Of a DNA stretch of 64,000 nt, positions 18,750 through 27,730 are shown one piece after another (within the stretch, counting starts at the first letter, position 1; the number at the start of each line of letters is the position of its first letter). The stretch is from Aquamicrobium defluvii. GTDB taxonomy: Bacteria > Pseudomonadota > Alphaproteobacteria > Rhizobiales > Rhizobiaceae. The stretch spans positions 159,220 through 223,219 of the forward strand of contig NZ_SNZF01000004.1 of the NCBI RefSeq assembly GCF_004363725.1, read 5' to 3'. The translations under genes and the position numbers were made by a program. The notes beneath the pieces were generated by a model. The model ran no database searches. It was given only the letters and a program-made list of their open reading frames with translations, and was not told where the DNA came from.

Positions 18750-19703
18750 TCAGCGTGAAAGGCCAACCGTTCCGGTGCCGGCTGCCAGTTCTTGCCGGCG
18801 CTGCGGTTCAAGAACCATGCGCGCGCACGCAAGCGCCACGACGAGCAGCGCGATGCCACCGGGAATGTCGACCAGATGATGTCCGCCATGCACCAGAACG
18901 CCGGGTACGACCGCGAGGTTGACAAGCGCATAGGGAAGGAACAGCCAGCGGATGCAGCGGGCATGGAGCGTCGCTATGCCGGCCAGCACGATATGCATGG
19001 ACGGAAACGCGATCATGCCGCGAAACTCGTCCGGGCTCAGCAGGGAAATGCCGCTGCCGAGGTGGACCGCTATTTCAACGCCATATTCCGGAGACACGAC
19101 TGGCTGGACGCGTTGCAGGACATCGGCCGGCAGCTCGAAATACGCGCTTGGCCCGATGCTTGGGAAGATGGCCCAGAAAACGACCGCCATGAGGCTGGCG
19201 ATCGCTACAGCCACCATGAGCGAGTGAAGTTCCTTCACGCGGTTGCTCAGGGCCAGGACGACCACAAGCAGGGCAATTTGCGGAAGCGTCGAGATGTATG
19301 CGAGACGCATGGCCTGATTGAACCACGGATGCTCCCCCGACCATGCTACGATTGCGGGCCAGTCGTAGCCCAACATGGTGTCCAGGCGTATCAGCCAGTG
19401 GTCGATGACCGGATTCGGGTTCGGGGTCAGCAGATAGTTGAACAGCGACAGCGAGCCGGTGAACAGTATGAATATCCCGGTTGCCGTCGTCACGCTGCCC
19501 AGTTCCGCGCTGCGGCCGGAACGGCGGTAAAAGAAGCCCAGCGACAGCAGGATAAGGACCAGGCCGCCCAGGGTCGAATAGGCTGGCCAGTCCATGGCGG
19601 CCTGATGAAAGGCGATCAGGAAGGCATCGGCCGCAAGCAGGGCAAGAGTGATCCTGAAAAGGAATTTCTCCGCAGATTCATAACAAGCAGGTGTTCTGGC
19701 CAT
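18750..19703 (-). CDS. PAP2-family membrane phosphatase
   Basis: 317 residues with about six to seven transmembrane helices. The acid-phosphatase/PAP2 motifs are in the C-terminal half: FPSMHIVLAG (the SXXH-type motif 2) and GGHHLVDIPGG (motif 3, with the catalytic His). Motif 1 (KXXXXXXRP) is not clear. It fits the inositolphosphotransferase/AUR1-like PAP2 subgroup that acts on lipid phosphates at the outer face of the inner membrane. Substrate unknown. Single-gene unit with its own terminator. Confidence 0.78.
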   Translation of the reverse strand: MARTPACYESAEKFLFRITLALLAADAFLIAFHQAAMDWPAYSTLGGLVLILLSLGFFYRRSGRSAELGSVTTATGIFILFTGSLSLFNYLLTPNPNPVIDHWLIRLDTMLGYDWPAIVAWSGEHPWFNQAMRLAYISTLPQIALLVVVLALSNRVKELHSLMVAVAIASLMAVVFWAIFPSIGPSAYFELPADVLQRVQPVVSPEYGVEIAVHLGSGISLLSPDEFRGMIAFPSMHIVLAGIATLHARCIRWLFLPYALVNLAVVPGVLVHGGHHLVDIPGGIALLVVALACARMVLEPQRRQELAAGTGTVGLSR

Positions 19704-19807
19704 GGCCGAGCTATGTCACAACATAGCTTACAATTCGCTAAACTGATCCGGCATGGATTGCGCGCCTGCTGGGTCCGCCATATCTGTTGTGCCAGAAAGG
19801 TGCATCG

Positions 19808-20131
19808 ATGTTCCGTTTCCTGTTCCGGCTTGCCGCAATGGTTTCTCTTTCCGTTGCCGTCATCATGGCGGTGCTCGATGCCACGCGCAGCGTTGCGGCC
19901 TCTCAGCTTGTCACCACACCGCTGAAAACGAGCTGGAACGCTGTTTCGCCCGACACGCTGGGCGCGGCGGAGATGTTCGTGCGCGAAAGGATCAACCCGC
20001 TTTTGTGGGATACGGCCGTGAACTGGGTGCTGGCGCTGCCGGGCTTCGCGGTTTTCGCCGGGCTGGCGCTGTTGCTTTACGCCATCGGCTACAGGCGGGA
20101 GCGCACGGTCGCGCGCTACGCCACCGGTTGA
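19808..20131 (+). CDS. conserved small two-pass membrane protein
   Basis: 107 residues. There is one N-terminal hydrophobic segment ([15 protein letters not shown]) and one near the C-terminus ([22 protein letters not shown]) with a basic cytoplasmic tail. The central soluble loop contains [13 protein letters not shown] and [13 protein letters not shown] at 19808 has AAAGGT upstream; an in-frame ATG at 19787 is less likely. I do not know a function; it lies 31 nt upstream of msrA and is probably co-transcribed with it. Confidence 0.72.
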   Translation: MFRFLFRLAAMVSLSVAVIMAVLDATRSVAASQLVTTPLKTSWNAVSPDTLGAAEMFVRERINPLLWDTAVNWVLALPGFAVFAGLALLLYAIGYRRERTVARYATG

Positions 20132-20162
20132 GCGGCGGCGGTTTCGAGAAAGGAAGGCAGCC

Positions 20163-20828
20163 ATGTTGTTCCAGAGCGATTTCCTGAGCAAAAAGACCGC
20201 GATGCCGCGGGCGGAAGATGCTTTGCCGGGGCGTGACCGGCCGATTCCCACCGCCGTTTCGCACTTCGTGAACGGCAATCCGCTGAAGGGTCCTTACCCG
20301 GACAGGCTGGAAAAGGCTCTGTTCGGGCTGGGCTGCTTCTGGGGCGCGGAGCGGCTTTTCTGGCAAATGCCGGGCGTATGGGTAACGGCGGTCGGCTATG
20401 CGGGCGGCTTCACCCCCAACCCGACCTACAAGGAAACCTGCACCGGGCTCACCGGACATGCCGAGGTGGTGCTGGTGGTCTACGATCCCGGCGTGGTTTC
20501 CTATGGCGATCTGCTGAAGCTGTTCTGGGAAAATCACGACCCCACGCAGGGCATGCGTCAGGGCAACGACATCGGCACGACCTACCGGTCGGCGATCTAC
20601 ACCTTCGACGAGGCGCAGCAGGAGCAGGCGCGGGCCTCGCGTGACGCCTATGAAGGCTCGCTGCTTGCGGCAGGGCGCGGCAAGGTGACCACGGAAATCG
20701 CGCCGGCTCCGGAATTCTACTTCGCCGAGTCGGAGCATCAGCAATATCTGGCGAAGAACCCGGACGGTTATTGCGGATTGCAGGGCACGGGGGTTTCCTG
20801 TCCGATCCCCACCGGCGTCCGGGCCTGA
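20163..20828 (+). CDS. msrA: peptide methionine (S)-S-oxide reductase
   Basis: 221 residues. Catalytic Cys lies in the family motif [10 protein letters not shown], with the substrate residues of TYRSAIY and the block [19 protein letters not shown]-terminal Cys residues in YCGLQG and VSCP can act as resolving cysteines. It repairs oxidised methionine in proteins using thioredoxin. Length matches E. coli MsrA. The gene follows the small membrane protein by 31 nt. Confidence 0.95.
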   Translation: MLFQSDFLSKKTAMPRAEDALPGRDRPIPTAVSHFVNGNPLKGPYPDRLEKALFGLGCFWGAERLFWQMPGVWVTAVGYAGGFTPNPTYKETCTGLTGHAEVVLVVYDPGVVSYGDLLKLFWENHDPTQGMRQGNDIGTTYRSAIYTFDEAQQEQARASRDAYEGSLLAAGRGKVTTEIAPAPEFYFAESEHQQYLAKNPDGYCGLQGTGVSCPIPTGVRA

Positions 20829-20857
20829 ACGCGCGGCTCCGTCTGGAGCGTTGCCCC

Positions 20858-21061
20858 CTACCAGTGCGGCGGCTTCGTCGCCTGTATTTCGGGCGTGGCC
20901 TGTTCTTCCAGCACAAGGAAGCGCTCGGTCAGGGCCTCCAGCTTTTTCTGAAGCCGTTCGATGACCTTCCACTGTTCGGCGATCTGGCCGGACAGTTCCT
21001 CTATGGTCTTTTCCTGCTCGGCTGCGCGGATTTCCAGCGCAATCAGCCTGTCCTCGCTCAT
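20858..21061 (-). CDS. slyX: SlyX family protein
   Basis: 67 residues forming one long coiled coil with the SlyX pattern (RLIALEIRAAEQEKTIEEL, then VIERLQKKLEALTERFL) and a Pro-rich tail ending KPPHW. SlyX proteins are widespread and have no firm function. ATG at 21061 matches the family start. The upp start is 7 nt from the reverse-strand stop of upp's neighbour, so it lies immediately downstream of upp. Confidence 0.88.
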   Translation of the reverse strand: MSEDRLIALEIRAAEQEKTIEELSGQIAEQWKVIERLQKKLEALTERFLVLEEQATPEIQATKPPHW

Positions 21062-21068
21062 CGGGCGC

Positions 21069-21698
21069 CTATTTCGTTCCGTACATGCGGTCTCCGGCAT
21101 CGCCCACGCCGGGCATGATGTAGCCCTTTTCGTTGAGCTGCCGGTCGATGGCGGCAGTATAGACCGGCACGTCCGGATGGGCGGCGGTGAAGCGCGCAAT
21201 GCCCTCCGGCGCGGCCAGCAGGCACAGGAAGCGGATGTTGGTGGCCCCGCGCGCCTTCAGCCGGTCGATGGCGGCGGTGGCCGAATTGGCGGTGGCCAGC
21301 ATCGGGTCGACCACGATCACCAGCCGGTCGGCCAGATCGCCCGGCGCCTTGAAGAAATATTCGATCGCTTCAAGCGTGTCATGGTCGCGATAAAGCCCGA
21401 TATGGGCCACGCGCGCGGCCGGCACGAGGTCGAGAAGTCCTTCCAGCAGGCCGTTTCCGGCGCGCAGCACCGAGGCGAAGACCAGTTTCTTGCCTTCCAG
21501 AACCGGGGCTTCCATTTCCTCGATGGGCGTTTCGATGGTGGTGGTGGTCAGTTGCAGGTCACGCGTGACCTCGTAGCCGAGCAACAGCGAGATTTCCCTG
21601 AGCAGGCGGCGAAAGCCCGCAGTCGAGGTGTTCTTGTCGCGCATGATGGTCAGCTTGTGCTGAACCAGCGGATGGTCGATGACGGTGACGCCCTGCAT
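21069..21698 (-). CDS. upp: uracil phosphoribosyltransferase
   Basis: 209 residues. It converts uracil and PRPP to UMP in pyrimidine salvage. The PRPP-binding loop is [19 protein letters not shown], the N-terminal [13 protein letters not shown] and the C-terminal uracil site [18 protein letters not shown] are intact. Length is standard. slyX lies 7 nt downstream. Confidence 0.97.
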   Translation of the reverse strand: MQGVTVIDHPLVQHKLTIMRDKNTSTAGFRRLLREISLLLGYEVTRDLQLTTTTIETPIEEMEAPVLEGKKLVFASVLRAGNGLLEGLLDLVPAARVAHIGLYRDHDTLEAIEYFFKAPGDLADRLVIVVDPMLATANSATAAIDRLKARGATNIRFLCLLAAPEGIARFTAAHPDVPVYTAAIDRQLNEKGYIMPGVGDAGDRMYGTK

Positions 21699-21944
21699 GG
21701 TCTTCTCCGGCTCGTTATGTTCTTTCAGTTCCGGACGCGAAACCCGCTGCCCCCGTTCCGGGATCGCCCGGTTTCACACCGGATAGTGAATGCTGGAAAG
21801 CAAATAGGAAAGGGCTATGCGACCTGCCGGATGCAAAGTCCACAGGGTGCCTGCGACCATTCACCGGTCAAATGAGGGGCCAAGGCCATGGCGCGGCGAA
21901 ATCGGTTCCTGTATGGTCCGCCCGCATAAAAGCGGATCGTGATC
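21699..21944. other. divergent intergenic region upp/ubiE
   Basis: 246 nt between divergent starts. I see no gene or strong secondary structure; promoters for both genes must lie here but no convincing -35/-10 pair can be picked out. Confidence 0.4.
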
Positions 21945-22721
21945 ATGTCAGTTGAAAGAACCACCGCCAATGGCGGCATGGAAACCTCCTACGGCTTCAG
22001 GCAGGTGGGAGCCGGCGAGAAGCAGCCGCTGGTCAACGAGGTGTTCCACAAGGTCGCCAACCGCTACGACCTGATGAACGATCTGATGTCGGCCGGCATG
22101 CATCGCGTGTGGAAGGACGCCATGATCGCGTGGCTGAATCCGCCGAAACGGCCGGGCTGGAAGGTTCTGGACGTGGCCGGCGGCACTGGCGACATCGCAT
22201 TCCGCATCATCGAGGCCAGTCAGCGCAACGCGCACGCCACGGTACTGGATATCAACGGCTCGATGTTGCAGGTCGGGCGCGAGCGCGCGGAAAAAAAGGG
22301 GCTGTTGCCGCATCTCGATTTCGTCGAGGCCAATGCCGAGGAATTGCCCTTCGCCGACGCGACGTTCGATGCCTATACGATCGCCTTCGGCATCCGCAAC
22401 GTGCCGCGCATCGATGTGGCGCTTTCGGAAGCCTTCCGCGTGCTGAAGCCCGGCGGACGTCTCCTGTGCCTGGAATTTTCCGATGTGGATATGCCGTTGC
22501 TGGATCGCATCTATGACGCCTGGTCGTTCAACGCCATTCCGAAGATCGGCCAGATGGTGACGGGCGACGGTGAACCTTATGCCTATCTGGTGGAGTCGAT
22601 CCGCAAGTTTCCCGATCAGAACAATTTTGCCCGGATGATCGGCAAGGCGGGTTTCGAACGGGTCAGCTTCCGCAACTATTCAGGCGGTATCGCGGCCCTT
22701 CATTCCGGCTGGAAGCTGTGA
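21945..22721 (+). CDS. ubiE: demethylmenaquinone/ubiquinone C-methyltransferase UbiE
   Basis: 258 residues. SAM-binding motif [13 protein letters not shown], UbiE signatures [18 protein letters not shown] and [15 protein letters not shown], and the C-terminal [17 protein letters not shown] are all present. It methylates the ring of 2-polyprenyl-6-methoxy-1,4-benzoquinol. ATG at 21945 is preferred over GTG at 21939 on the spacing of AGCGGA. ubiB follows 13 nt after. Confidence 0.96.
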   Translation: MSVERTTANGGMETSYGFRQVGAGEKQPLVNEVFHKVANRYDLMNDLMSAGMHRVWKDAMIAWLNPPKRPGWKVLDVAGGTGDIAFRIIEASQRNAHATVLDINGSMLQVGRERAEKKGLLPHLDFVEANAEELPFADATFDAYTIAFGIRNVPRIDVALSEAFRVLKPGGRLLCLEFSDVDMPLLDRIYDAWSFNAIPKIGQMVTGDGEPYAYLVESIRKFPDQNNFARMIGKAGFERVSFRNYSGGIAALHSGWKL

Positions 22722-22734
22722 CGGAACAGGCCGC

Positions 22735-24309
22735 ATGAGCAGTTTGAGCGCAGGGTTCCGGCTCATCAGGGCCGGCTGGGTTCTGGTGCGGGAGGGCGTG
22801 GTTGCGGCCCTGCCGGGCGACCAGCTTTCGGGGCTGCCGAAACTCGGCTGGCGCGTGGCCACGATGTTCACGCGCCGCCGCGCCCTGAAGCAGGACCGCA
22901 GCGACCGGCTGGCGCACGCGGTGGCGCGGCTTGGGCCTTCCTATGTCAAGCTCGGCCAGTTCCTCGCCACGCGCCCCGATGTGGTCGGCAACGACATCGC
23001 GCTCGAACTGGCGCTGTTGCAGGACAAGATGCCGACCTTCCCCAGGGCGGAGGCGCAGGCCGCGATAGAGGCGTCGCTGGGGCGCACGACCGGCGATCTT
23101 TACCTTGAGTTCGGGGATGCGGTGGCCGCCGCTTCGATAGCGCAGGTGCACCCGGCCGAGATCGATTATCCGCAAGGCCGGCGCAAGGTGGCGGTGAAGG
23201 TCATCCGCCCCGGCGTACGCCGCCGCTTCAACCAGGACCTCGAAAGCTACTTCCTCGCCGCACGCCTTCAGGAACGTTACATTCCCTCAAGCCGGCGGCT
23301 TCGCCCCGTGCAGGTGACCGAAACGCTTGCCCAGACCACCCGCATAGAGATGGATCTGCGGCTGGAGGGGGCCGCCCTTTCCGAGCTTGGCGAGAACACC
23401 AAGGAGGATCCCGGCTTCCGCGTTCCGGCGGTGGACTGGGAGCGGACCGGCCGCGATGTCCTGACCATGGAATGGGTCGACGGCATCAAGATGAACGATA
23501 TCGCCGCGCTGGCGGCCGCCGGCCACGATCTGCGGGAGATTGCCGCCAACCTGATCCAGTCCTTCTTGCGGCACACGCTGCGTGACGGCTTTTTCCATGC
23601 CGACATGCATCCGGGCAATCTGTTCGTGGAAGCCGATGGCACCATCGTTGCCGTCGACCTCGGCATTGCCGGCCGGCTCGGCAAGAAGGAGCGCCGCTTC
23701 CTCGCCGAAATCCTCTACGGCTTCATCACACGCGACTATCTGCGCGTGGCGGAGGTGCATTTCGAGGCCGGCTATGTACCGGCAAAGCACGATGTCGCCG
23801 CCTTCGCGCAGGCGATCCGCGCCATCGGCGAGCCGATCCATGGCCAGCCGGCCGAAACCATCTCCATGGCCAAGCTGCTTACCCTGCTGTTCGAGGTCAC
23901 GGAACTGTTCGACATGCAGACGCGGCCTGAGCTGATATTGCTGCAAAAGACAATGGTGGTGGTGGAGGGCGTGGCGCGCACGCTCGATCCCGCCTTCAAC
24001 ATGTGGAAGACGGCGGAGCCGGTTGTCGGCGGCTGGATTCGCGACAATCTGGGGCCGCGCGGGATTCTGGCCGACGCGCGCGAGGGGCTGCATGCCCTGT
24101 CGGCGCTGGCGAGGCAGATGCCCGAGATCGCGCAGCGCAGCGAGCGCCTGTCGCGCGAGATCGATCGCATGGCCGAGCACGGTTTTCGCTTCGACCCCGA
24201 AACGGCGCAGGCCATCGGCAAGGCCGAGGCCCGTCACACCCGGTCCGGCCGGGTGGCGCTGTGGGTGATCGCGCTGTCGCTGCTCTTCATTGTGTGGAAG
24301 CTGCTCTGA
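22735..24309 (+). CDS. ubiB: ubiquinone biosynthesis atypical kinase-like protein UbiB
   Basis: 524 residues of the ABC1/ADCK family. The N-terminal KXGQ helix reads YVKLGQFLATRPD. The atypical kinase core has the nucleotide-binding region AVAAASIAQVH, the DFG-like VDLGIAGRLG, and catalytic HADMHPGNLF. Two hydrophobic segments occur at the C-terminus (VALWVIALSLLFIVWKLL). It is an ATPase that supports ubiquinone assembly rather than a hydroxylase. Confidence 0.95.
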   Translation: MSSLSAGFRLIRAGWVLVREGVVAALPGDQLSGLPKLGWRVATMFTRRRALKQDRSDRLAHAVARLGPSYVKLGQFLATRPDVVGNDIALELALLQDKMPTFPRAEAQAAIEASLGRTTGDLYLEFGDAVAAASIAQVHPAEIDYPQGRRKVAVKVIRPGVRRRFNQDLESYFLAARLQERYIPSSRRLRPVQVTETLAQTTRIEMDLRLEGAALSELGENTKEDPGFRVPAVDWERTGRDVLTMEWVDGIKMNDIAALAAAGHDLREIAANLIQSFLRHTLRDGFFHADMHPGNLFVEADGTIVAVDLGIAGRLGKKERRFLAEILYGFITRDYLRVAEVHFEAGYVPAKHDVAAFAQAIRAIGEPIHGQPAETISMAKLLTLLFEVTELFDMQTRPELILLQKTMVVVEGVARTLDPAFNMWKTAEPVVGGWIRDNLGPRGILADAREGLHALSALARQMPEIAQRSERLSREIDRMAEHGFRFDPETAQAIGKAEARHTRSGRVALWVIALSLLFIVWKLL

Positions 24310-24388
24310 ACGGCAAATTGACCGCACGGATCGTCCTGTCTAGTTTTCCTGTACAGTCCGGACACCGCTTACGGAGTTGATCAACGGC

Positions 24389-25627
24389 ATGTCGAGCACC
24401 CTTTCGGGCAAGCGCATTCTGCTCATCATCGGCGGCGGTATCGCAGCCTACAAGACACTCGACCTCATACGCCGCCTGCGCGAGCGGGGTGCGGCGGTGC
24501 GTCCGGTGATGACGCAGGCGGCGCAGCAGTTCATTACGCCGCTGGCCGTTGGCGCGCTCGCCGCCGACCATGTGTTCACCGACCTGTTCGACCGCCAGGA
24601 CGAACAGGATGTCGGCCATATCCGCCTGTCGCGCGAGGCAGACCTCGTCGTGGTGGCGCCGGCCACGGCCGACCTGATGGCGAAGCTTGCGAACGGGCTC
24701 GCCAGCGATCTGGCATCCGCCGTCCTGCTGGCGACCGACAAGCCCGTCCTGATCGCGCCGGCAATGAACCCGAAGATGTGGTCGCATCCGGCCACGCGCC
24801 GCAACCGCGAGACGCTGGCGCGCGACGGGGTGGCCTTCGTGGGGCCGGCGCGGGGAGAAATGGCCGAAAGCGGCGAGGCGGGCGAAGGCCGCATGGCCGA
24901 ACCGCTGGAGATCGTGGCCGCGATCGAGGCGCTTCTGGAGCCGGCGGAAAGACCGCTCGCGGGCAGGCGAATCATCGTCACCTCCGGGCCGACGCACGAG
25001 CCGATCGACCCGGTTCGCTATATCGCCAACCGTTCGTCCGGCAAGCAGGGGCATGCCATCGCCGCAGCGCTTGCCCGGCTGGGCGCCGACGTGCAGCTCG
25101 TTTCCGGGCCGGTGACGATCCCCGATCCGGCGGGGGTTTCCACCACGCATGTGGAAAGCGCGCGCCAGATGCGCGAGGCGGTGGAGGGTCTGCTGCCGGC
25201 CGATGCCGCCATCTTCGTCGCCGCGGTGGCTGACTGGCGCACGGCCGATGCCGCCGGCGAGAAGATCAAGAAGGTGGCAGGCGAGGGGCCGCCGGCACTG
25301 CAAATGGTGGAAAACCCGGACATCCTTGCCGGCATCGGCCACCATGCGCGGCGGCCGTTCCTCGTCGTCGGCTTCGCAGCCGAAACGCAGGATGTGCTTA
25401 AGAATGCAAAGGCCAAGCTGGACAGGAAGGGCGCCGACCTGATCGTTGCCAACGACGTGTCGCACGACAGCGGAATCGGGCCGGGCGGAGTGATGGGCGG
25501 CGACCGCAACCGCGTCCGCATCGTCTCGAAGACCGGTGCGGAGGAGTGGCCGGAACTCACCAAGGATGAGGTCGCCGAACGGCTGGCGGCGCTGATTGCC
25601 GGGCGGTTGCAGGCCATCGAGACATAA
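24389..25627 (+). CDS. coaBC: bifunctional phosphopantothenoylcysteine decarboxylase / phosphopantothenate-cysteine ligase
   Basis: 412 residues. The N-terminal flavin HFCD domain (about 1-185) has GGGIAAYK, the catalytic His in DVGHIRLS and PAMNPKMW. The C-terminal CoaB ligase domain (about 190-410) has SGPTHEPIDPVRYIANRSSGKQG and AAVADWR. Both act in coenzyme A synthesis. In the flap segment AESGEAGEGRM a Ser (residue 161) stands where E. coli CoaC has its redox-active Cys158. ATG at 24389 is preferred to an upstream TTG at 24377. Confidence 0.94.
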   Translation: MSSTLSGKRILLIIGGGIAAYKTLDLIRRLRERGAAVRPVMTQAAQQFITPLAVGALAADHVFTDLFDRQDEQDVGHIRLSREADLVVVAPATADLMAKLANGLASDLASAVLLATDKPVLIAPAMNPKMWSHPATRRNRETLARDGVAFVGPARGEMAESGEAGEGRMAEPLEIVAAIEALLEPAERPLAGRRIIVTSGPTHEPIDPVRYIANRSSGKQGHAIAAALARLGADVQLVSGPVTIPDPAGVSTTHVESARQMREAVEGLLPADAAIFVAAVADWRTADAAGEKIKKVAGEGPPALQMVENPDILAGIGHHARRPFLVVGFAAETQDVLKNAKAKLDRKGADLIVANDVSHDSGIGPGGVMGGDRNRVRIVSKTGAEEWPELTKDEVAERLAALIAGRLQAIET

Positions 25628-25659
25628 AAAGGGCGGAACGTCGCGGTACCGCCCTTTTT
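25626..25659. terminator. bidirectional terminator coaBC / DUF992
   Basis: AAAAAGGGCGG and CCGCCCTTTTT form an eleven-pair stem around a 12-nt loop between the convergent coaBC and DUF992 genes. A-runs and T-runs on both sides allow it to stop transcription from either strand. Confidence 0.9.
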
Positions 25660-25681
25660 GCTCTTTCCGGCTTCCCTGGGC

Positions 25682-26158
25682 CTACTTCAGCGAATGAACC
25701 AGTTCGAGCGACTGCACCGCGACTGCGAGGTTGAGCCCGGTCTGCGCCTGAACGCTCAGCGGCTGCAGGGTATAGGAGCGCTTGAAGCCGCCGAGCAGCA
25801 GGTTTGCGCCACCGCCGGTCACGATGCTGGCTTCGGCGTTGACGCCGAAATAGTTGCCGGCCAGCTTGCCGCTGTCATAGTCGCGGGTGGCGGCAAGCAC
25901 GGCCCAGACGAGATTGCCCTGATGGGTCTTGCCGAGATCGACACCCAGCTTGGAAACAATGCCGCTGTAATATTCCGTGGCGCGGCCGTCGGAGGGCTTG
26001 AAGGTGCAGGCAAGACCCTTGTTCGAGGTGATGAGGTAGCCCGTGCCGCCATCGACCTTACAGTCGAGCACGCCGAGTTCGAACTGGCCGGTCGCATTGG
26101 CGGCGGCCGTCATCGACAGGAGGCCAAAAGCGGCAGCGGCGACAAGTTTCTTGGTCAT
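25682..26158 (-). CDS. DUF992 family secreted protein
   Basis: 158 residues. The signal peptide (LVAAAAFGLLSMTAAANA) is followed by a compact beta-rich domain with one cysteine pair in DCKVDGGTGYLITSNKGLACTF, GGANLLLGGFKRSYTLQPLSVQ and GLNLAVAVQSLEL, diagnostic of DUF992 in Rhizobiales. Probably periplasmic or surface exposed; function unknown. Confidence 0.85.
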   Translation of the reverse strand: MTKKLVAAAAFGLLSMTAAANATGQFELGVLDCKVDGGTGYLITSNKGLACTFKPSDGRATEYYSGIVSKLGVDLGKTHQGNLVWAVLAATRDYDSGKLAGNYFGVNAEASIVTGGGANLLLGGFKRSYTLQPLSVQAQTGLNLAVAVQSLELVHSLK

Positions 26159-26326
26159 TGGAAAACTCCTGAATCCTGATCGGTCGGTGGCAGAATCGCC
26201 ATGCCGATCAACGCTTGGCAGGGCGATACGTTGCCTCGAACCGTGGCGCGATGATGGCGCAGGCGCACCGGATTGTCTCAGGCATGCCTTACGCTGCGCG
26301 AGGTGAGGAGCGGGGCGCGCCGGCGC

Positions 26327-27163
26327 TTACTGCGTGCGCGAGAGACCGTCTTTGGCAGGCTGGTAGGCCGGCTTGAGGCGTACCGCCTCGCGATAGGACT
26401 TGGCGGCCTTGGCCTTTTCGCCGCGCCGCTCGTAGATCAGCGCCTGATTGGTCCAGGCTTCCGCGTTCTTCGAATCCAGCTTGATCGCCATGTTGAAGTC
26501 GGCGAACGCGTTGTCTTCCTGGTTCATCGCCAGATAGGAAAGGCCGCGTCCGTTGTAGGGCTCGGAGGCATCGGGGGCCAGCGAGATGGCGGTCGAGAAG
26601 TCCTCGATCGCATAGGTATGCTGCCCCTGACCCTGATAGATCAGGCCGCGATTGTGGTAGGCGCGGGCATCTGTGGTGTCGAGCTGGATGGCCTTCTCGA
26701 AATCGCCGAAGGCTTCCTGCGTCCGTCCGGCCTGCCGATAGACATTGCCGCGCCCGATATAGGCGGCGTCGTAGCTCGGATTGATCTGCAGGGCACGGTT
26801 GTAGTCGGCCAGCGCCTTGCCGTTGTCACCCATGAAGCGATAGATCAGCGCCCTGTTGGCATAGGCCTGATAGAAATTCGGGTTGAGCGAGATGGCGGTG
26901 TCGAAATCCTTCAGCGCCTGCTGGTAACGGCCGCCCCGCCCATAGGCGGACCCGCGTACATTGTAACCCTCGGGATCGCGCGGATTGGCATTGATGACCT
27001 GGGTGAGGGACGAGATGTTCTCGCTGGAGGCCTGTGTGGCATCGACGTTGCCGAGATCGATGGCCGGGCCGGACTGGCAGGCTGCAAGCAGCACCCCGCT
27101 CAGGAGTGCGGCGGCCATGGAAAACCCGTAACGGGCGGCGCGCCGTTCGCTCAATGCTCCCAT
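26327..27163 (-). CDS. tetratricopeptide-repeat lipoprotein
   Basis: 278 residues. A lipoprotein signal peptide ends in LLAACQ (lipid acceptor Cys29). About six consecutive 34-residue TPRs follow, each with the NPNFYQAYANRALIY or SYDAAYIGRGNVY pattern. It resembles NlpI/YfgC-type outer-membrane scaffold lipoproteins. ATG at 27163 gives a normal signal peptide. Single gene, downstream of rpsU on the same strand but separated by a strong terminator. Confidence 0.87.
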   Translation of the reverse strand: MGALSERRAARYGFSMAAALLSGVLLAACQSGPAIDLGNVDATQASSENISSLTQVINANPRDPEGYNVRGSAYGRGGRYQQALKDFDTAISLNPNFYQAYANRALIYRFMGDNGKALADYNRALQINPSYDAAYIGRGNVYRQAGRTQEAFGDFEKAIQLDTTDARAYHNRGLIYQGQGQHTYAIEDFSTAISLAPDASEPYNGRGLSYLAMNQEDNAFADFNMAIKLDSKNAEAWTNQALIYERRGEKAKAAKSYREAVRLKPAYQPAKDGLSRTQ

Positions 27164-27252
27164 TGCAGTCTTGTCCTCGCTTTGTCTTGCCTGCCAGAAA
27201 CTAGCCCGCCGCCTGTCGTCTGTCCCGGCTAAAAAGTTCCAGCCAAAACAAA

Positions 27253-27281
27253 AGGTGGCCGCGATCGGAATCGCGCCACCT
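27253..27281 (-). terminator. terminator of rpsU
   Basis: Hairpin of twelve pairs with one bulged base (AGGTGG-CGCGAT / ATCGCG-CCACCT, loop four bases) followed on the reverse strand by TTTTGTTTTGG. Lies 37 nt after the rpsU stop. Confidence 0.88.
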
Positions 27282-27317
27282 CGATAACCCTTGAAAAGGG
27301 CGAAAAACGGACCGTAA

Positions 27318-27566
27318 TCAGCGTGCGGCGCGGGCAGCCGGGGCCGGACGCGCGGCGCCGGGCAGCAGACCTTCGCGCTGGGCGCGCTTGCGGGCCAGCT
27401 TGCGCGCACGGCGCACGGCTTCCGCCTTCTCGCGGGCCTTCTTCTCGGACGGCTTCTCGTAGTGACCGCGCATCTTCATTTCACGGAAGATGCCTTCGCG
27501 CTGCATCTTCTTCTTGAGGGCGCGAAGCGCCTGATCAACATTGTTGTCGCGGACGAGTACCTGCAC
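27318..27566 (-). CDS. rpsU: 30S ribosomal protein S21
   Basis: 82 residues starting at [28 protein letters not shown] and the [14 protein letters not shown] block are the standard S21 core, followed by a basic [11 protein letters not shown] tail and a short Pro/Ala-rich extension. S21 helps the 30S subunit start translation. Its own promoter region lies between it and the HerA-like gene. Confidence 0.97.
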   Translation of the reverse strand: MQVLVRDNNVDQALRALKKKMQREGIFREMKMRGHYEKPSEKKAREKAEAVRRARKLARKRAQREGLLPGAARPAPAARAAR

Positions 27567-27730
27567 GGTTGTTCCTGTCTCTCAGGTTAGAATCCATCAA
27601 GCGGACGGGCAAAGCCGCCAGCCTCCGTGACGGATTGCGCCACGAATTTGCGGCGGCTGATAACAGAATGGCGTTTTCTTGTCCATACAAGAAATCGCGA
27701 GTTGTCGAGGCTTGCGTGCCAATTGCGCAT

